64,000 nucleotides of DNA. Source: Rhizobium sp. NXC24 (GTDB taxonomy: Bacteria; Pseudomonadota; Alphaproteobacteria; Rhizobiales; Rhizobiaceae). The stretch lies in the NCBI RefSeq assembly GCF_002944315.1, contig NZ_CP024311.1:2890501-2954500 (forward strand), written 5' to 3'. The position numbers were made by a program, and so were the translations under genes. The notes below the pieces were generated by a model. That model was not told where the DNA came from and made no database searches. It worked only from the letters and a program-made list of their open reading frames with translations. Of this stretch, positions 16,062-24,831 are shown one piece after another (within the stretch, counting starts at the first letter, position 1; every line of letters starts with the position of its first letter).

Positions 16062-16337
16062 TCACCAACTGAGACGAGGACCGAAAGAGCCATAGGAACC
16101 GGGTGTTGACCCGCTTGGATCTAGCTGATTATCTCTTTGGACTCTCTCTTCCCATCGCCGACGTTCGGCCGCTTTGTCTTTGGCGTTGGCGGGATCTGCC
16201 GATTTGCTCGCGGTTACCGGACGAGATGAGCCGCCGGTTCCGCCGACCGTCGAGCAGGAAACAAAGAAAACAGCGGGAAAAATAATCAGAATGCCCAGGG
16301 CAACTGCCCTCGTGAGCCCGTTGTGGATCGGCTGCAT
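16062..16337 (-). CDS. Small lipoprotein, unknown function
   Basis: About 91 residues. The N-terminus has a signal peptide ending in the lipobox-like FFVSC (AVFFVSC), so the protein is probably lipidated at that Cys and anchored in a membrane. The mature part is Ser/Gly-rich then charged (DKAAERRRWEERVQRD) and low in complexity. I favour ATG 16337 (MQPIHN) because AAGGG lies 6 bases upstream; another in-frame ATG at 16343 abuts that site. No family recognised. It is the first host gene right of the prophage. Confidence 0.7.
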   Translation of the reverse strand: MQPIHNGLTRAVALGILIIFPAVFFVSCSTVGGTGGSSRPVTASKSADPANAKDKAAERRRWEERVQRDNQLDPSGSTPGSYGSFGPRLSW

Positions 16338-16615
16338 AGACATCCCTTATGCTCTTTGACCATCTGTAATAGACGGAGATGTTATTCGATTTCGTATCGA
16401 GTGAAAACTAGAGGCTATTCGGATTTCCGTGTGATGGACATGGGTCCTGGCAGGTCGATCTGCAGCAGAAAGCGAGGCGGACGGCGGTGGCTCGCAACGC
16501 TCGGGTGCCTGCATAATCTCGCGGATATGTCGGTTAGCCCCCACGGACATCTGCCGCGAAATCTGGTAGGGTAGCGTTTGTCGCCTGGATCGGTCACCTT
16601 ACGATGGAGAGGCAG

Positions 16616-16882
16616 ATGGTTCGCATCCTTGCATTATCGTTCGTCTTCGTCACGCTCGCGCTGTCGCCCCTTCGCGCGGCTACTGTCGACCCAGCCACTG
16701 TGACCTGCAAAGAGTATAATTCGAGCAGCCGCCAGGGCATGCTCGATATAATCTCGGCTTTGTACGATGCCACGAGAAGCGACCCAAAGCTTGGCGCGCT
16801 CAAAGAAAGCAAGTTCGGGGATACTCTCGACAAAGCCTGCACTGCCAAACCAGAAGCGAAGGTGATCGACGCGTTGCGATGA
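16616..16882 (+). CDS. HdeA/HdeB-like periplasmic protein
   Basis: 88 residues with a clear signal peptide (MVRILALSFVFVTLALSPLR, cut near A-ATV) and two Cys (VTCKEYN and DKACTAK) placed as in the single disulfide of HdeA, an acid-activated periplasmic chaperone. The core order (Cys, then QGMLDIISALYDATRSD, then Cys-helix) matches the HdeA family of Rhizobiales. ATG 16616 has GGAGAGG just upstream and starts exactly at the signal peptide. An acid-stress role is known for HdeA but only inferred here. Confidence 0.7.
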   Translation: MVRILALSFVFVTLALSPLRAATVDPATVTCKEYNSSSRQGMLDIISALYDATRSDPKLGALKESKFGDTLDKACTAKPEAKVIDALR

Positions 16883-16934
16883 TCGGCGCTAACTTTGGCA
16901 CAGCGAAATGGTGGATAGGTTTCTCACGCCCCAC

Positions 16935-17750
16935 CTAAACACTCCGATATGGAATAGCCGAACGCGTGAATTTCTCGACGCGGATATTTTTGGTTGCGGC
17001 AGCGATACGAAGGGCATTCTCCGCCAATTCCTGTTCGCGATGAGGCCCGATCACAATTGAGTCCAAACCCAGGTCGATTTGCCGATCGACAGTCGCTTGC
17101 TGCAGCGGGAGATCGAAATAGGGGATGGGAAGGCCAGGTCCCGGCCGGACGGCGACCTGAGAATGGTCTATCGGGATGGGATCTGAGATCAGCCGCCATT
17201 CATTCTCCTCCGCGAAGCTCTGATCTTTGAAGCTTGAGGCATAGACATGGAAAGCCGCGACCCAGCCCTCGGCAAGGTTCCAAATGTCTTTACTCTCTGC
17301 GTTTTCGAGGGTCTCGATGTTCTGCAGGAACATGTTCAGGTAGTCAGTGATGAGATCGACTTTGTCACGATCGCCGTAAATGCATTTCAGGAGCTTGAAG
17401 CCGTGCAGTTCCGCCGCTGCTTCCAGTGCGGACTTTTGAAAGCCCAGGGAAACGCCACCCGGCACGGCATATCCCCTCCATTGGCTAAGCAAGTCGCCAT
17501 CCTCGGCAAAGGAGGCAACGCAGACGAAGTTTCGCGCAAGTGCTGGAAGGATTTGAATAATCTTCTCCAGCAATCGCTTTCCATTTGGTCCTTGCGTCTC
17601 GATCAGGCTTTCCGCAATCCCTGAAGCAAGGATAATTCCGTGCCGGAACTCTTCCTTGTCGTTCAGAAAATGAATGCAGGACGCCCACATCGACCTCGAC
17701 CCGAGTATCCCAAGAGCACCAGGAAACGTCGTGTAGTGATACAGCTTCAT
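16935..17750 (-). CDS. DUF2971 domain protein
   Basis: 271 residues. The start MKLYHYTTFPGALGILGSRS and then WASCIHFLNDKEEF are the DUF2971 hallmark (YHYT-x8-IL...LND-x-xEF), followed by the middle motif SFAEDGDLLSQWRGYA and the later FAEENEWRLI. DUF2971 proteins are of unknown biochemistry; many sit in variable, defence-rich regions. ATG 17750 has GAGGAC upstream; the open frame extends 128 codons further but is not gene-like. It lies just past the tRNA-Arg integration hot spot. A phage-defence role would be speculation. Confidence 0.85.
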   Translation of the reverse strand: MKLYHYTTFPGALGILGSRSMWASCIHFLNDKEEFRHGIILASGIAESLIETQGPNGKRLLEKIIQILPALARNFVCVASFAEDGDLLSQWRGYAVPGGVSLGFQKSALEAAAELHGFKLLKCIYGDRDKVDLITDYLNMFLQNIETLENAESKDIWNLAEGWVAAFHVYASSFKDQSFAEENEWRLISDPIPIDHSQVAVRPGPGLPIPYFDLPLQQATVDRQIDLGLDSIVIGPHREQELAENALRIAAATKNIRVEKFTRSAIPYRSV

Positions 17751-17999
17751 CTCTTGTCCTCGTCCTCGAAATGCCGGCGGTTGGCTGGCTTCTTCACAGT
17801 GGTATATCCAGAGTTGAGAATAGCACTGGCGGCGACGTTTCTCTTGAACGTGGCGCATTCCGATATCACGTTCAGGCCGCTTGGTGGGCCGGCCAGCGTG
17901 GCAAGCGTAATCCCCCAACATCCATGAACAAACCGTAACTTGCCTCTCCGCCCGTTGAGGATGACACTTCTGTCGCGCCGGATAACGGAGATGATAGAT

Positions 18000-18161
18000 A
18001 TGTCGAATTTGGAAATGCTCGTCAGACGCCGGATCGAAGAAGAACGCGCCAAGGGGACACCCCCGGAGCGGATAACGCAGCTCGTTCAGGAACTCTTCAA
18101 CAGCATGGACGCCGCGCAGGCGATCGCTCCTCATCCAGCTTCAGCCAATCGGAAGTCGTAA
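18000..18161 (+). CDS. Small hypothetical protein (53 aa)
   Basis: A short frame from ATG 18000 with GGAG 9 bases upstream. The peptide MSNLEMLVRRRIEEERAKGT then PPERITQLVQELFNSMDAAQ is an amphipathic helical hairpin, with no TM and no known domain. Its length and helical form are typical of small rhizobial regulators or partner proteins, but it could be a chance frame. Confidence 0.45.
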   Translation: MSNLEMLVRRRIEEERAKGTPPERITQLVQELFNSMDAAQAIAPHPASANRKS

Positions 18162-18308
18162 CTGGACCCCGCATCCATCAGCTTCGCCGGTTCGAACTTC
18201 GACATCTTCGTGCCGGCGCCTCCCCCGATGAGGAGACGATAAAGCAGTCCCAATGGAACTGCCGCCGTAGACATGCGATAACGAGCCGGGAAACGAGGGG
18301 CGCTATCC

Positions 18309-19103
18309 ATGTCCATTGGGAATTACCTTCGCACGATGCTGTCCGCGCTCGCCTTGCTTTGTAGCCCCTTGTCGGCCGATGCGGCCGGGCGGGTTGTCTA
18401 TCTGACCTTCGATGACGGGCCATTGTCGGGGACGGCGAATGTTCTGGATGTCCTCGCCGAAGAGCAGGTTCCGGCGGCGATGTTCATGGTCGGGCTTCAT
18501 GTCGAATCCAGCGCCGAACAAAGGGCGCTGCTGATGCGCGCCAAGACCCTGCCTTTGGTCACAGTTGGAAACCACAGCTACAGCCACGCCAACAATCACT
18601 ATAGAGACTATTATTCCAACACCGACGCCGTCGTCGCGGATATGCTCAAGGCCAATACCGTGCTTGGCCTGACGCCCTGGGTCTATGCCCGCCTGCCCGG
18701 ACGCGATGTCTTTCGCCTGATCGACTATTCCAAGGACGATCTTTCAATGGATCCCGCCCGCTACGAGCGCGAGGTGGTCGATTATGACTATGTGGCCGCA
18801 ATGAAATTCCTGATCTATGGCTGGGACTTCGAATGGGCGCATTCGGGAGACGGAAAACCTGTGCAATCCGTCGATCTCCTGCTCAGCGAAATCGATCACC
18901 TCTTCGCCTATGGCCGGTTCATGAAACGCAATGAGATGATCCTCTTGATGCATGATGAGATGTTTCAGGATCGGTTCGACGGCAAGGAAAAGCTTAGAGC
19001 CCTCATCCGGCAATTGAAGCAAAGGGGCTACACGTTTGGCGACATAAAGCAATATGACCCGAACCCCTATACCGGAACCTTCATCCGTTCATCGTCAAAG
19101 TAA
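18309..19103 (+). CDS. Polysaccharide deacetylase (NodB-homology), secreted
   Basis: 264 residues with a signal peptide at 1-26 (cleavage near ADA-AGR). The NodB fold is evident: motif 1 YLTFDDGPL (metal Asp), motif 2 NHSYSHANNH (two His), motif 3 YARLPGRDVF, and a later LLMHDEMFQ segment. Carbohydrate esterase family 4 enzymes hydrolyse N-acetyl groups of chitin, peptidoglycan or exopolysaccharides with a divalent metal. The shape, with an aspartate in place of some usual residues near motif 4-5, suggests a specific but unknown substrate. Not the symbiotic NodB by context. Confidence 0.88.
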   Translation: MSIGNYLRTMLSALALLCSPLSADAAGRVVYLTFDDGPLSGTANVLDVLAEEQVPAAMFMVGLHVESSAEQRALLMRAKTLPLVTVGNHSYSHANNHYRDYYSNTDAVVADMLKANTVLGLTPWVYARLPGRDVFRLIDYSKDDLSMDPARYEREVVDYDYVAAMKFLIYGWDFEWAHSGDGKPVQSVDLLLSEIDHLFAYGRFMKRNEMILLMHDEMFQDRFDGKEKLRALIRQLKQRGYTFGDIKQYDPNPYTGTFIRSSSK

Positions 19104-19280
19104 TTTTGGTTACGCAACGCCAACCGGGCATCATGAGATGTTCGGATCACGCGATCCAACCGCCAACGCAAAAACATTTCCCGCAGCGTGTCGGAAACAC
19201 GGCCTGTCTTCCGTCCTGGGATGAGATCGGCGATACCGTAATATGGATCGCCGAAGAGTCGAACAACGGAGGATATAGAC

Positions 19281-19694
19281 ATGGGCAAGACAATCGCAAT
19301 CTGCCTAGCCAGATTGATCTTCGGAGCCGTCTTCGTGATGGCGGCCGCCTTCAAATTCGCGGGCATGCAATCGACGGCGGATTATATCGCATCGGCCGGT
19401 TTTCCGCTGCCGCTGTTCCTCGCCTGGATCGCCGCCTTCTTCGAAAGTGCGCTGGCGATCTGCCTGCTGACGGGAGCCTTCTTCTCCGAAGCCGCGCTGC
19501 TTGCCGGCATCTACGTCATCTTCCTTGCCTTCAGCTTCCACGGGCCAAACCGCTGGACCGGCGCTCAAGCGGAATTTGGCTTCTTCATCGATCATTTCAC
19601 CTTTCTCGCCGGCCTGCTCTTTGCGGCAGTTCACGGTCCCGGAGAAAAATTGGCCGTTCGCGTCGGCATATTGCGGTCTGAGACCGGCATCTGA
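19281..19694 (+). CDS. DoxX family membrane protein
   Basis: 137 residues with four membrane segments (about 5-25, 45-65, 70-90, 105-125). The pattern LARLIFGAVFVMAAAFKFAG then a G-F-P-x-P turn and the late FFIDHFTFLAGLLFAA is that of the DoxX family, small quinone-linked or oxidative-stress-related membrane proteins. GGAGG lies 8 bases before the ATG. It stands alone between the deacetylase and arsC. Confidence 0.88.
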   Translation: MGKTIAICLARLIFGAVFVMAAAFKFAGMQSTADYIASAGFPLPLFLAWIAAFFESALAICLLTGAFFSEAALLAGIYVIFLAFSFHGPNRWTGAQAEFGFFIDHFTFLAGLLFAAVHGPGEKLAVRVGILRSETGI

Positions 19695-19872
19695 TCGCAA
19701 CCGTTTTCTTCAAGAGTGACGCATCTCTCGCCTTATAGTGTATAGTTGCCGCGATGCTTCCGAAGGTTGGCGCGCTTCCTGAATGAGGGGCGCCGCCTAC
19801 CATCGGGAAATCCGCATATCGGCTGCTGTGACTATCATCTGCTTTACTCGGGACCTGGGGGGAGAAAGCGCA

Positions 19873-20394
19873 ATGAGCAATGATCACGTCTATAATGTTC
19901 TATTTCTTTGCACGGGCAATTCGGCCCGTTCAATCCTTGCTGAATCGATCTTGAACACTGAAGGCAAGGGTCGCTTTCGAGCCTTTTCGGCCGGCAGCTT
20001 TCCCAAAGGCCAGATAAATCCTTGGGCCGTAAAAACACTCGAAGCCTTGGGCTATCCCTCTTCCGGCTTCAGTTCGAAGAGCTGGGATGTCTTTGCCGGG
20101 CCGGGCGCGCCACACATGGATTTCATCATCACCGTCTGCGATGACGCAGCAGGCGAAGTCTGCCCGATATGGCCCGGCCATCCCGCTTCCGCGCATTGGG
20201 GCATCGAGGATCCCTCCAAGGTGGAAGGCTCCGAATTGGACAAAGGCCGCGCCTTTGCGCAGGCCGCTCGCTACCTTAAAAATCGGATCATGCTTCTGGT
20301 CAACCTGCCGATTGCAACGATCGACCGGCTGGCGGTGGCAGCGCATCTACAGGAGATCGGCCAGATGGAAGGCTCGACATCGTTGCGGGCCTAA
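19873..20394 (+). CDS. arsC: Arsenate reductase, thioredoxin-type (low-molecular-weight phosphatase fold)
   Basis: 173 residues. The phosphate-loop LFLCTGNSARSILAE carries the CX5R signature (C-T-G-N-S-A-R), and the later CDDAAGEVCP supplies the two redox Cys of the ArsC cascade, next to the Asp of the GAPHMDFIITVCD segment. It reduces As(V) to As(III) for export. ATG 19873 is favoured by GGAG 8 bases upstream over an earlier in-frame ATG at 19783. No arsR or acr3 gene is adjacent, so this is a solitary copy. Confidence 0.93.
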   Translation: MSNDHVYNVLFLCTGNSARSILAESILNTEGKGRFRAFSAGSFPKGQINPWAVKTLEALGYPSSGFSSKSWDVFAGPGAPHMDFIITVCDDAAGEVCPIWPGHPASAHWGIEDPSKVEGSELDKGRAFAQAARYLKNRIMLLVNLPIATIDRLAVAAHLQEIGQMEGSTSLRA

Positions 20395-20410
20395 ACGGCA
20401 CGATATTTTG

Positions 20411-20433
20411 CTGCGCATGATCACGTTGCGCAG
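20411..20433. terminator. Hairpin after arsC
   Basis: A perfect 7-bp inverted repeat CTGCGCA/TGCGCAG encloses a 9-base loop, 16 bases after the arsC stop codon. There is no U-tract, so it may be a Rho-dependent or processing hairpin. Confidence 0.45.
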
Positions 20434-20455
20434 ACGGGGTAGTTGACGAGCGAAG

Positions 20456-20475
20456 GCTTTGACTTCGGTCAAAGC
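20456..20475. promoter_or_regulatory. FNR/FixK-type palindrome
   Basis: GCTTTGAC-TTCG-GTCAAAGC is a perfect 20-bp dyad that contains TTGAC-N4-GTCAA (20459-20472), the layout of the CRP/FNR family boxes used by FixK or FnrN in rhizobia (typical form TTGA-N6-TCAA). Centre to the next ATG (20547) is about 81 bp, so a start near 20507 would put the box at -41.5. The UUCG loop would also make an RNA hairpin, an alternative reading. Confidence 0.6.
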
Positions 20476-20546
20476 TGTCGCGTTCCAAACCTGCATAACC
20501 GAGGCATGAAAAATCCGGTGAGCTTGGCTCTGCACCAGGAGGTTAC

Positions 20547-20717
20547 ATGTATCGCAGACTTATGTGTGCCCTTGACATAGATCAATTGCAGACCGGCGAG
20601 CCGCGGCTCCGGAAGCGGGCAGCGGCATGGGTCAGCGACGAGCAAAGAATTCGTCTGGAAGCAATGAAACCGGCAATCGGTTTGCTCGCGCAGATTGACG
20701 CATGGGTGACATACTGA
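20547..20717 (+). CDS. Small protein, possible universal-stress-protein fragment
   Basis: A 56-codon frame with a near-perfect ribosome-binding site AGGAGGT 4 bases upstream. The start MYRRLMCALDIDQLQTGEPR resembles the opening strand of UspA-type proteins (MYxxILxALD). The rest (WVSDEQRIRLEAMKPAIGLL) is helical and stops far short of the usual 140 residues. It might be a truncated Usp or an independent small protein. The strong RBS and the FNR-type box upstream support expression. Confidence 0.5.
   Translation: MYRRLMCALDIDQLQTGEPRLRKRAAAWVSDEQRIRLEAMKPAIGLLAQIDAWVTY
20572..20585. promoter_or_regulatory. Second FNR/FixK-type box
   Basis: TTGAC-ATAG-ATCAA fits the FNR consensus (TTGAT-N4-ATCAA) with one mismatch. 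It lies inside the 56-codon frame, 204 bases before the regulator gene start. It may act on a promoter for the cyd region or be a coincidence of coding sequence. Confidence 0.4.
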
Positions 20718-20743
20718 TTGAAAAGCAGGCCGGCTTATAGTTA

Positions 20744-20773
20744 CAGTGATTTCAGAAATTTCTGAAATCACTG
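20744..20773. promoter_or_regulatory. 30-bp perfect palindrome upstream of the cyd regulator
   Basis: Two perfect 15-base half sites (CAGTGATTTCAGAAA and its reverse complement) abut, 16 bases before the regulator ATG. A dyad this long next to a GbsR/MarR-type gene is very likely its own operator, giving autoregulation and control of the downstream cyd operon with which it is cotranscribed. Confidence 0.8.
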
Positions 20774-20789
20774 ACAACGAGGTATCACC

Positions 20790-21365
20790 ATGAATCTTCC
20801 GCCTCTCGTACAATCCTTTGTGCTTCATTTTGGGGAAATGGGTTCGCGCTGGGGCATCAACCGCACGGTCGGACAGATCTATGCCCTGCTCTTCGTCTCC
20901 CCGGCACCGCTTTGCGCGGAGGAAATCGTCGAAGCCCTCGGCATTTCCCGTTCGAACGTCTCCATGAGCTTGCGCGAATTGCAGACTTGGAACCTCGTGC
21001 TCCTCAAGCACAAGCCCGACGACCGCCGCGACTTCTTCACGACGCCGGATGATGTCTGGCAGATCCTGCGCACGCTCGCTGAAGAGCGCAAGAAGCGCGA
21101 GGTCGATCCGACGCTCTCGATGCTGCGCGAAATCCTGATGCAGCAGCCGGCAAGCGACACCGAACGCTATGCGCAGGGGCGGATGAGCGAGATGTACGGC
21201 CTGATCGAGCGCCTGACCAACTGGTACGAGGACGTCAAGCAGTTGGAGACCGAGCGGCTCGCGACCCTCCTGCTGCTCGGCTCGAAGGTAACGAAGCTGC
21301 TGGAGGCCAAGGACCGCGTCGTCTCGCTCGGCCGCCGCCGTTCCAAAACGACAAAAGAGGATTGA
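20790..21365 (+). CDS. GbsR/MarR-type transcriptional regulator of the cyd operon
   Basis: 191 residues. A winged helix-turn-helix lies at about 25-90 (RTVGQIYALLFVSPAPLCAE, then EIVEALGISRSNVSMSLREL, then the wing). The C-terminal helical part (about 100-185) matches the GbsR-type regulators (COG1510). GAGG is 8 bases upstream of the ATG and a 30-bp palindrome sits just before it. Its stop abuts the cydD ATG, so it is the first gene of the cytochrome bd operon and probably represses it. The ligand is unknown. Confidence 0.85.
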   Translation: MNLPPLVQSFVLHFGEMGSRWGINRTVGQIYALLFVSPAPLCAEEIVEALGISRSNVSMSLRELQTWNLVLLKHKPDDRRDFFTTPDDVWQILRTLAEERKKREVDPTLSMLREILMQQPASDTERYAQGRMSEMYGLIERLTNWYEDVKQLETERLATLLLLGSKVTKLLEAKDRVVSLGRRRSKTTKED

Positions 21366-23123
21366 ATGATGACTGCGGCTTTCTTCGATCCTGATCTCAC
21401 TCCGGAAGAAACCCAGAAGGCGGTGCCCGAAGCCGCGCCGGCTGCGAGACGAAGTCAGGCCGCCCGGAGCCGAAAGCCCGCGGGGCTTTTGCTAGCTGCA
21501 GGCCTGCAAACCGCGGCGGCGCTGATCTGGATTCCGCAGGCAACCCTCCTCGCCTTCAGCATCGGCGTCATAAGCGACGGCGGCAGCACGATGGACGTGG
21601 TGTGGGCAGCGCTGGCGGTACTGGCGTTTGGCTTTGTTCGCGCCGCTCTTGATGCCGCCGGCGCACGTGTCGCCTTCCGCACAGCGAGAGACGAGCTGAC
21701 ATCGCGGCGTAATCGCGCCGTTGCGGCACTCGCTGCCCGCTCGCCCCTTGATATCGGCAAGCCGGCCTCCGGTCTCGCCGCGAGCGTCGTCGGCGAACAG
21801 GCCGAGGCGATCGTTCCCTATCTCGCCCGTTTCCGGCCGGTGCGCATGAAGGCGAGCGCGGTACCCCTCGTCATCCTCGCTTGCGTCTTTCCCGTTTCCT
21901 GGATCGCGGGGCTCATTCTGCTTGTCACAGCACCGCTCATTCCGATTTTCATGGCTTTGATCGGCTGGCGCGCCAAGGCTGCCAGTGAAAAGCAACTGGC
22001 CGAAACCGGTGGCCTCAACGCCTTTCTGCTCGATCGCCTGCGTGGGCTTGCGACGATCCGGGCGCTCGGTGCCGTCGATATTACGGCCACACGGTTGCGC
22101 GCCGATGCGGACTCTCTGCGAAAGCGCACGATGGCGGTATTGAAGATCGCCTTTCTGTCCTCCGCCGTTCTCGAGCTTTTCGCCGCCCTAGGCGTCGCAG
22201 CAACAGCCGTTTACATCGGCTTCAGCCTGCTGGGCTCGATCGATGTCGGTACGTGGCATGGCCGGCTGAGCCTGGCGCAAGGGCTTTTCATCCTTCTGCT
22301 CGCACCGGCCTTTTTCGAACCCTTACGCGAACTTTCGGCCGTTTGGCATGATCGCGCCAATGGCGAAGCGGCGCTCGCAGCACTCGACGCTCTGTCCTCG
22401 CAAGGAACTGCTATTCTCGATGCCGATGAACAAGACGCCAGCGACGACCGGATGGTGCTTGCTGCTCCCTCCGTGCAGATCGACAGGCTCATCTTCCGCT
22501 ATGCGCCGGATCTTCCGGCCGTGATCGACAAACTCGGTCTCAACGTTGCGGCCGGAGAACATGTTGCCCTTTGGGGTGCGAGTGGCTCCGGCAAGACCAC
22601 TATCCTCTCCTTGATCGCGGGACTTGCGCCACAGGAAGCCGGTGTGATCAGGATCGGCGGCGTCCCGCTGACGAAGAACAGTGCCGCTCCCCTTCGCCAG
22701 CGCATGGCCTGGATCGGACAACGGCCGCATATTTTCTCCGGTAGCCTGAAGAGAAATATCGGCCTTGGACGTCCCGATATCGACGACGGCGCCATAGACG
22801 ATGCGCTGCGTGCCGTGCGCCTGGACACCGTGATTGCTGCAAACGAGATCGCCGCGGTCGGCGAAAGCGGCCTTGGCCTTTCCGGCGGCGAAGCGCTCCG
22901 GCTGGCACTGGCCCGCGTGGCCGCCAACCGTGCGGCCGGCATCATTCTCGCGGACGAACCGACCGCCCATCTCGACGCCGCCACCGCCGCCGAGGTGACC
23001 GAAGCTTTATTGGCCCTGGCGAAGGGACGGACACTGATCGTCGCGACACACGATCCGCTGCTTGCATCACGCCTCGACCGCACCATTGGGCTTGAACCCC
23101 ATCACAAGGAGATTGCGGCATGA
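21366..23123 (+). CDS. cydD: Thiol-reductant ABC exporter subunit CydD
   Basis: 585 residues: an N-terminal six-TM export domain (about 30-330) and an ABC ATPase (about 360-580). Walker A GASGSGKTT, signature GLSGGEALRLALARV and Walker B GIILADEPTAHLD are intact. CydDC heterodimers export cysteine and glutathione and act in haem incorporation during cytochrome bd assembly (known family role). The gene directly follows the regulator and overlaps cydC by 4 bases. Confidence 0.95.
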   Translation: MMTAAFFDPDLTPEETQKAVPEAAPAARRSQAARSRKPAGLLLAAGLQTAAALIWIPQATLLAFSIGVISDGGSTMDVVWAALAVLAFGFVRAALDAAGARVAFRTARDELTSRRNRAVAALAARSPLDIGKPASGLAASVVGEQAEAIVPYLARFRPVRMKASAVPLVILACVFPVSWIAGLILLVTAPLIPIFMALIGWRAKAASEKQLAETGGLNAFLLDRLRGLATIRALGAVDITATRLRADADSLRKRTMAVLKIAFLSSAVLELFAALGVAATAVYIGFSLLGSIDVGTWHGRLSLAQGLFILLLAPAFFEPLRELSAVWHDRANGEAALAALDALSSQGTAILDADEQDASDDRMVLAAPSVQIDRLIFRYAPDLPAVIDKLGLNVAAGEHVALWGASGSGKTTILSLIAGLAPQEAGVIRIGGVPLTKNSAAPLRQRMAWIGQRPHIFSGSLKRNIGLGRPDIDDGAIDDALRAVRLDTVIAANEIAAVGESGLGLSGGEALRLALARVAANRAAGIILADEPTAHLDAATAAEVTEALLALAKGRTLIVATHDPLLASRLDRTIGLEPHHKEIAA

Positions 23124-24811
23124 GACGGAGCCTCTCAATGCTTCTCCCGGTTATCCGCCTGTTCCATGCCGAACGCGGACGCGGTCTCTGTCTCGGCGCG
23201 GCGCTGTCGGCATTCGCCGTATTGGCTGGCGTCGGTTTGCTTGGCCTCTCCGGCTGGTTCATCACCGCGACCGCGCTTGCGGGTGGTTCGGCTGCAACTG
23301 CCATCGTCTTCGACGTCTTCGCGCCATCGGCCGGCATCCGCCTGCTCGCGATCGGCCGCACGGCGGCACGCTATGGCGAGCGGCTGGTGACCCATGACGT
23401 AACCCTGCGCGTTCTCGCGGCATTGCGCGAAAGGCTCTTTCGCGGCTGGGCAACGCCCGGCAGCGCCGCGGCCATGATGCGCCGACCGGCCAAGCTGCTG
23501 TTCCGGCTCACGGCCGACATCGATGCGCTGGATTCGCTTTACCTGCGGGTGCTGCTGCCGGCAGGCGTCGCTCTGCTGTCGGCGCTCGCCGTTGGCATTG
23601 CGCTGGGTCTAATGCAGCCGCTCTTCGGGACCTTGGTCGGCCTTTGGCTCGTCACCACCGGCCTCGGCATCCCCTTGATCGCCGGTCGGATGGCAATGAA
23701 GCCCGGACGCCGCCGTGCCCACGCGATGGAAGCGCTCCGCGCGCGTATCATCGATCTGATCGCCGGCCAGACGGATCTCGCCATGACTGGCCGCCTGCAG
23801 GCGCAACGCATCGCCGTCGGCAATGCCGACCGGCGGCTCGCGGAAGCAGACCATGCGTTGAACAGGATCGAAAACGCCGTGGGCGTCGGCTTCTCGCTTG
23901 CCTCGACGCTTCTGCTGACAGCCACACTTCTGACTGTCGCCATTCTGGCAAAACAGGGAGTCATCGGCGCTCCGGCCGCCGCCTTCGGTTTGCTTGTCGC
24001 CTTTGCCGCCACGGAACCTTTCGCGGCATTGCGTCGTGGCGCGTTGGAGCTCGGCCGCACGCTGCTTGCCGTCAAGCGTATTGCCCCGCGCCTCGCCCCG
24101 GAAAAGGCAGCCTCTCAGACCGCACTACCGCACGAAGGTTATGCATTCCAGTTAGAGGCCGTTAGCGCCAGGTACGAAAGCGCCCGGCATCGGGCAATCG
24201 AGGCCCTTTCCCTGTCGCTGGCCACCGGCGAGCGGATTGCGCTTGTGGGCGCCAGCGGCGCCGGAAAATCCACGATATTGGCGCTGCTTGCCGGCGAAAT
24301 CGCTCCAGCGTCCGGCACGATCACCAGCGTTGAGGCGACGACACTGACGCAACGCACCGAGCTCTTCGACGATACGATCCGCGGCAACCTGTTGCTCGCC
24401 GACCCGCATGCAAGCGACGAACGGCTTCTTCAGGTGCTGGAGGCCGCAGGCCTGCTTGCCGACATCAAGGCTTTGCCAAAAGGGCTTTCGGCCCGCCTCG
24501 GCGAAGGCGGCATCGGCCTCTCGGGCGGTCAATCGCGCCGGCTGGCACTTGCCCGGCTTTTCCTGCGCGACACGCCGCTCTGGCTGTTCGACGAACCGAC
24601 GGAAGGGCTCGATGGCGACACCGCGCGCGCCGTTTTGCGTGAGATCGCCGGCAATGCCACTGGCCGCAGCCTCGTCATTGCCACGCACATACGCCGCGAA
24701 GCCGCGATCGCCGACCGCATCGTCATGCTCGAACGCGGCCGGGTCACGGCAACGGCGCGGCGCGGCGAACCAGAATTCGACGCCATCCTGAACCGGCTGC
24801 GGCCGGACTGA
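23120..24811 (+). CDS. cydC: Thiol-reductant ABC exporter subunit CydC
   Basis: 563 residues, partner of CydD, with six TMs at about 10-310 and an ATPase domain at about 330-560. Walker A GASGAGKST, signature GLSGGQSRRLALARL and Walker B WLFDEPTEGLD are all present. The start ATG overlaps the cydD stop (ATGA), a coupling seen in many cydDC operons. A 9-bp hairpin separates it from cydA. Confidence 0.95.
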   Translation: MRRSLSMLLPVIRLFHAERGRGLCLGAALSAFAVLAGVGLLGLSGWFITATALAGGSAATAIVFDVFAPSAGIRLLAIGRTAARYGERLVTHDVTLRVLAALRERLFRGWATPGSAAAMMRRPAKLLFRLTADIDALDSLYLRVLLPAGVALLSALAVGIALGLMQPLFGTLVGLWLVTTGLGIPLIAGRMAMKPGRRRAHAMEALRARIIDLIAGQTDLAMTGRLQAQRIAVGNADRRLAEADHALNRIENAVGVGFSLASTLLLTATLLTVAILAKQGVIGAPAAAFGLLVAFAATEPFAALRRGALELGRTLLAVKRIAPRLAPEKAASQTALPHEGYAFQLEAVSARYESARHRAIEALSLSLATGERIALVGASGAGKSTILALLAGEIAPASGTITSVEATTLTQRTELFDDTIRGNLLLADPHASDERLLQVLEAAGLLADIKALPKGLSARLGEGGIGLSGGQSRRLALARLFLRDTPLWLFDEPTEGLDGDTARAVLREIAGNATGRSLVIATHIRREAAIADRIVMLERGRVTATARRGEPEFDAILNRLRPD

Positions 24812-24831
24812 GGCGCAAACTGAACGTATAA

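Noticed and set aside
20572..20585. FNR box as proof of cyd regulation
   Set aside because: It overlaps codons of a short ORF, so it could be chance; it is listed at low confidence only.
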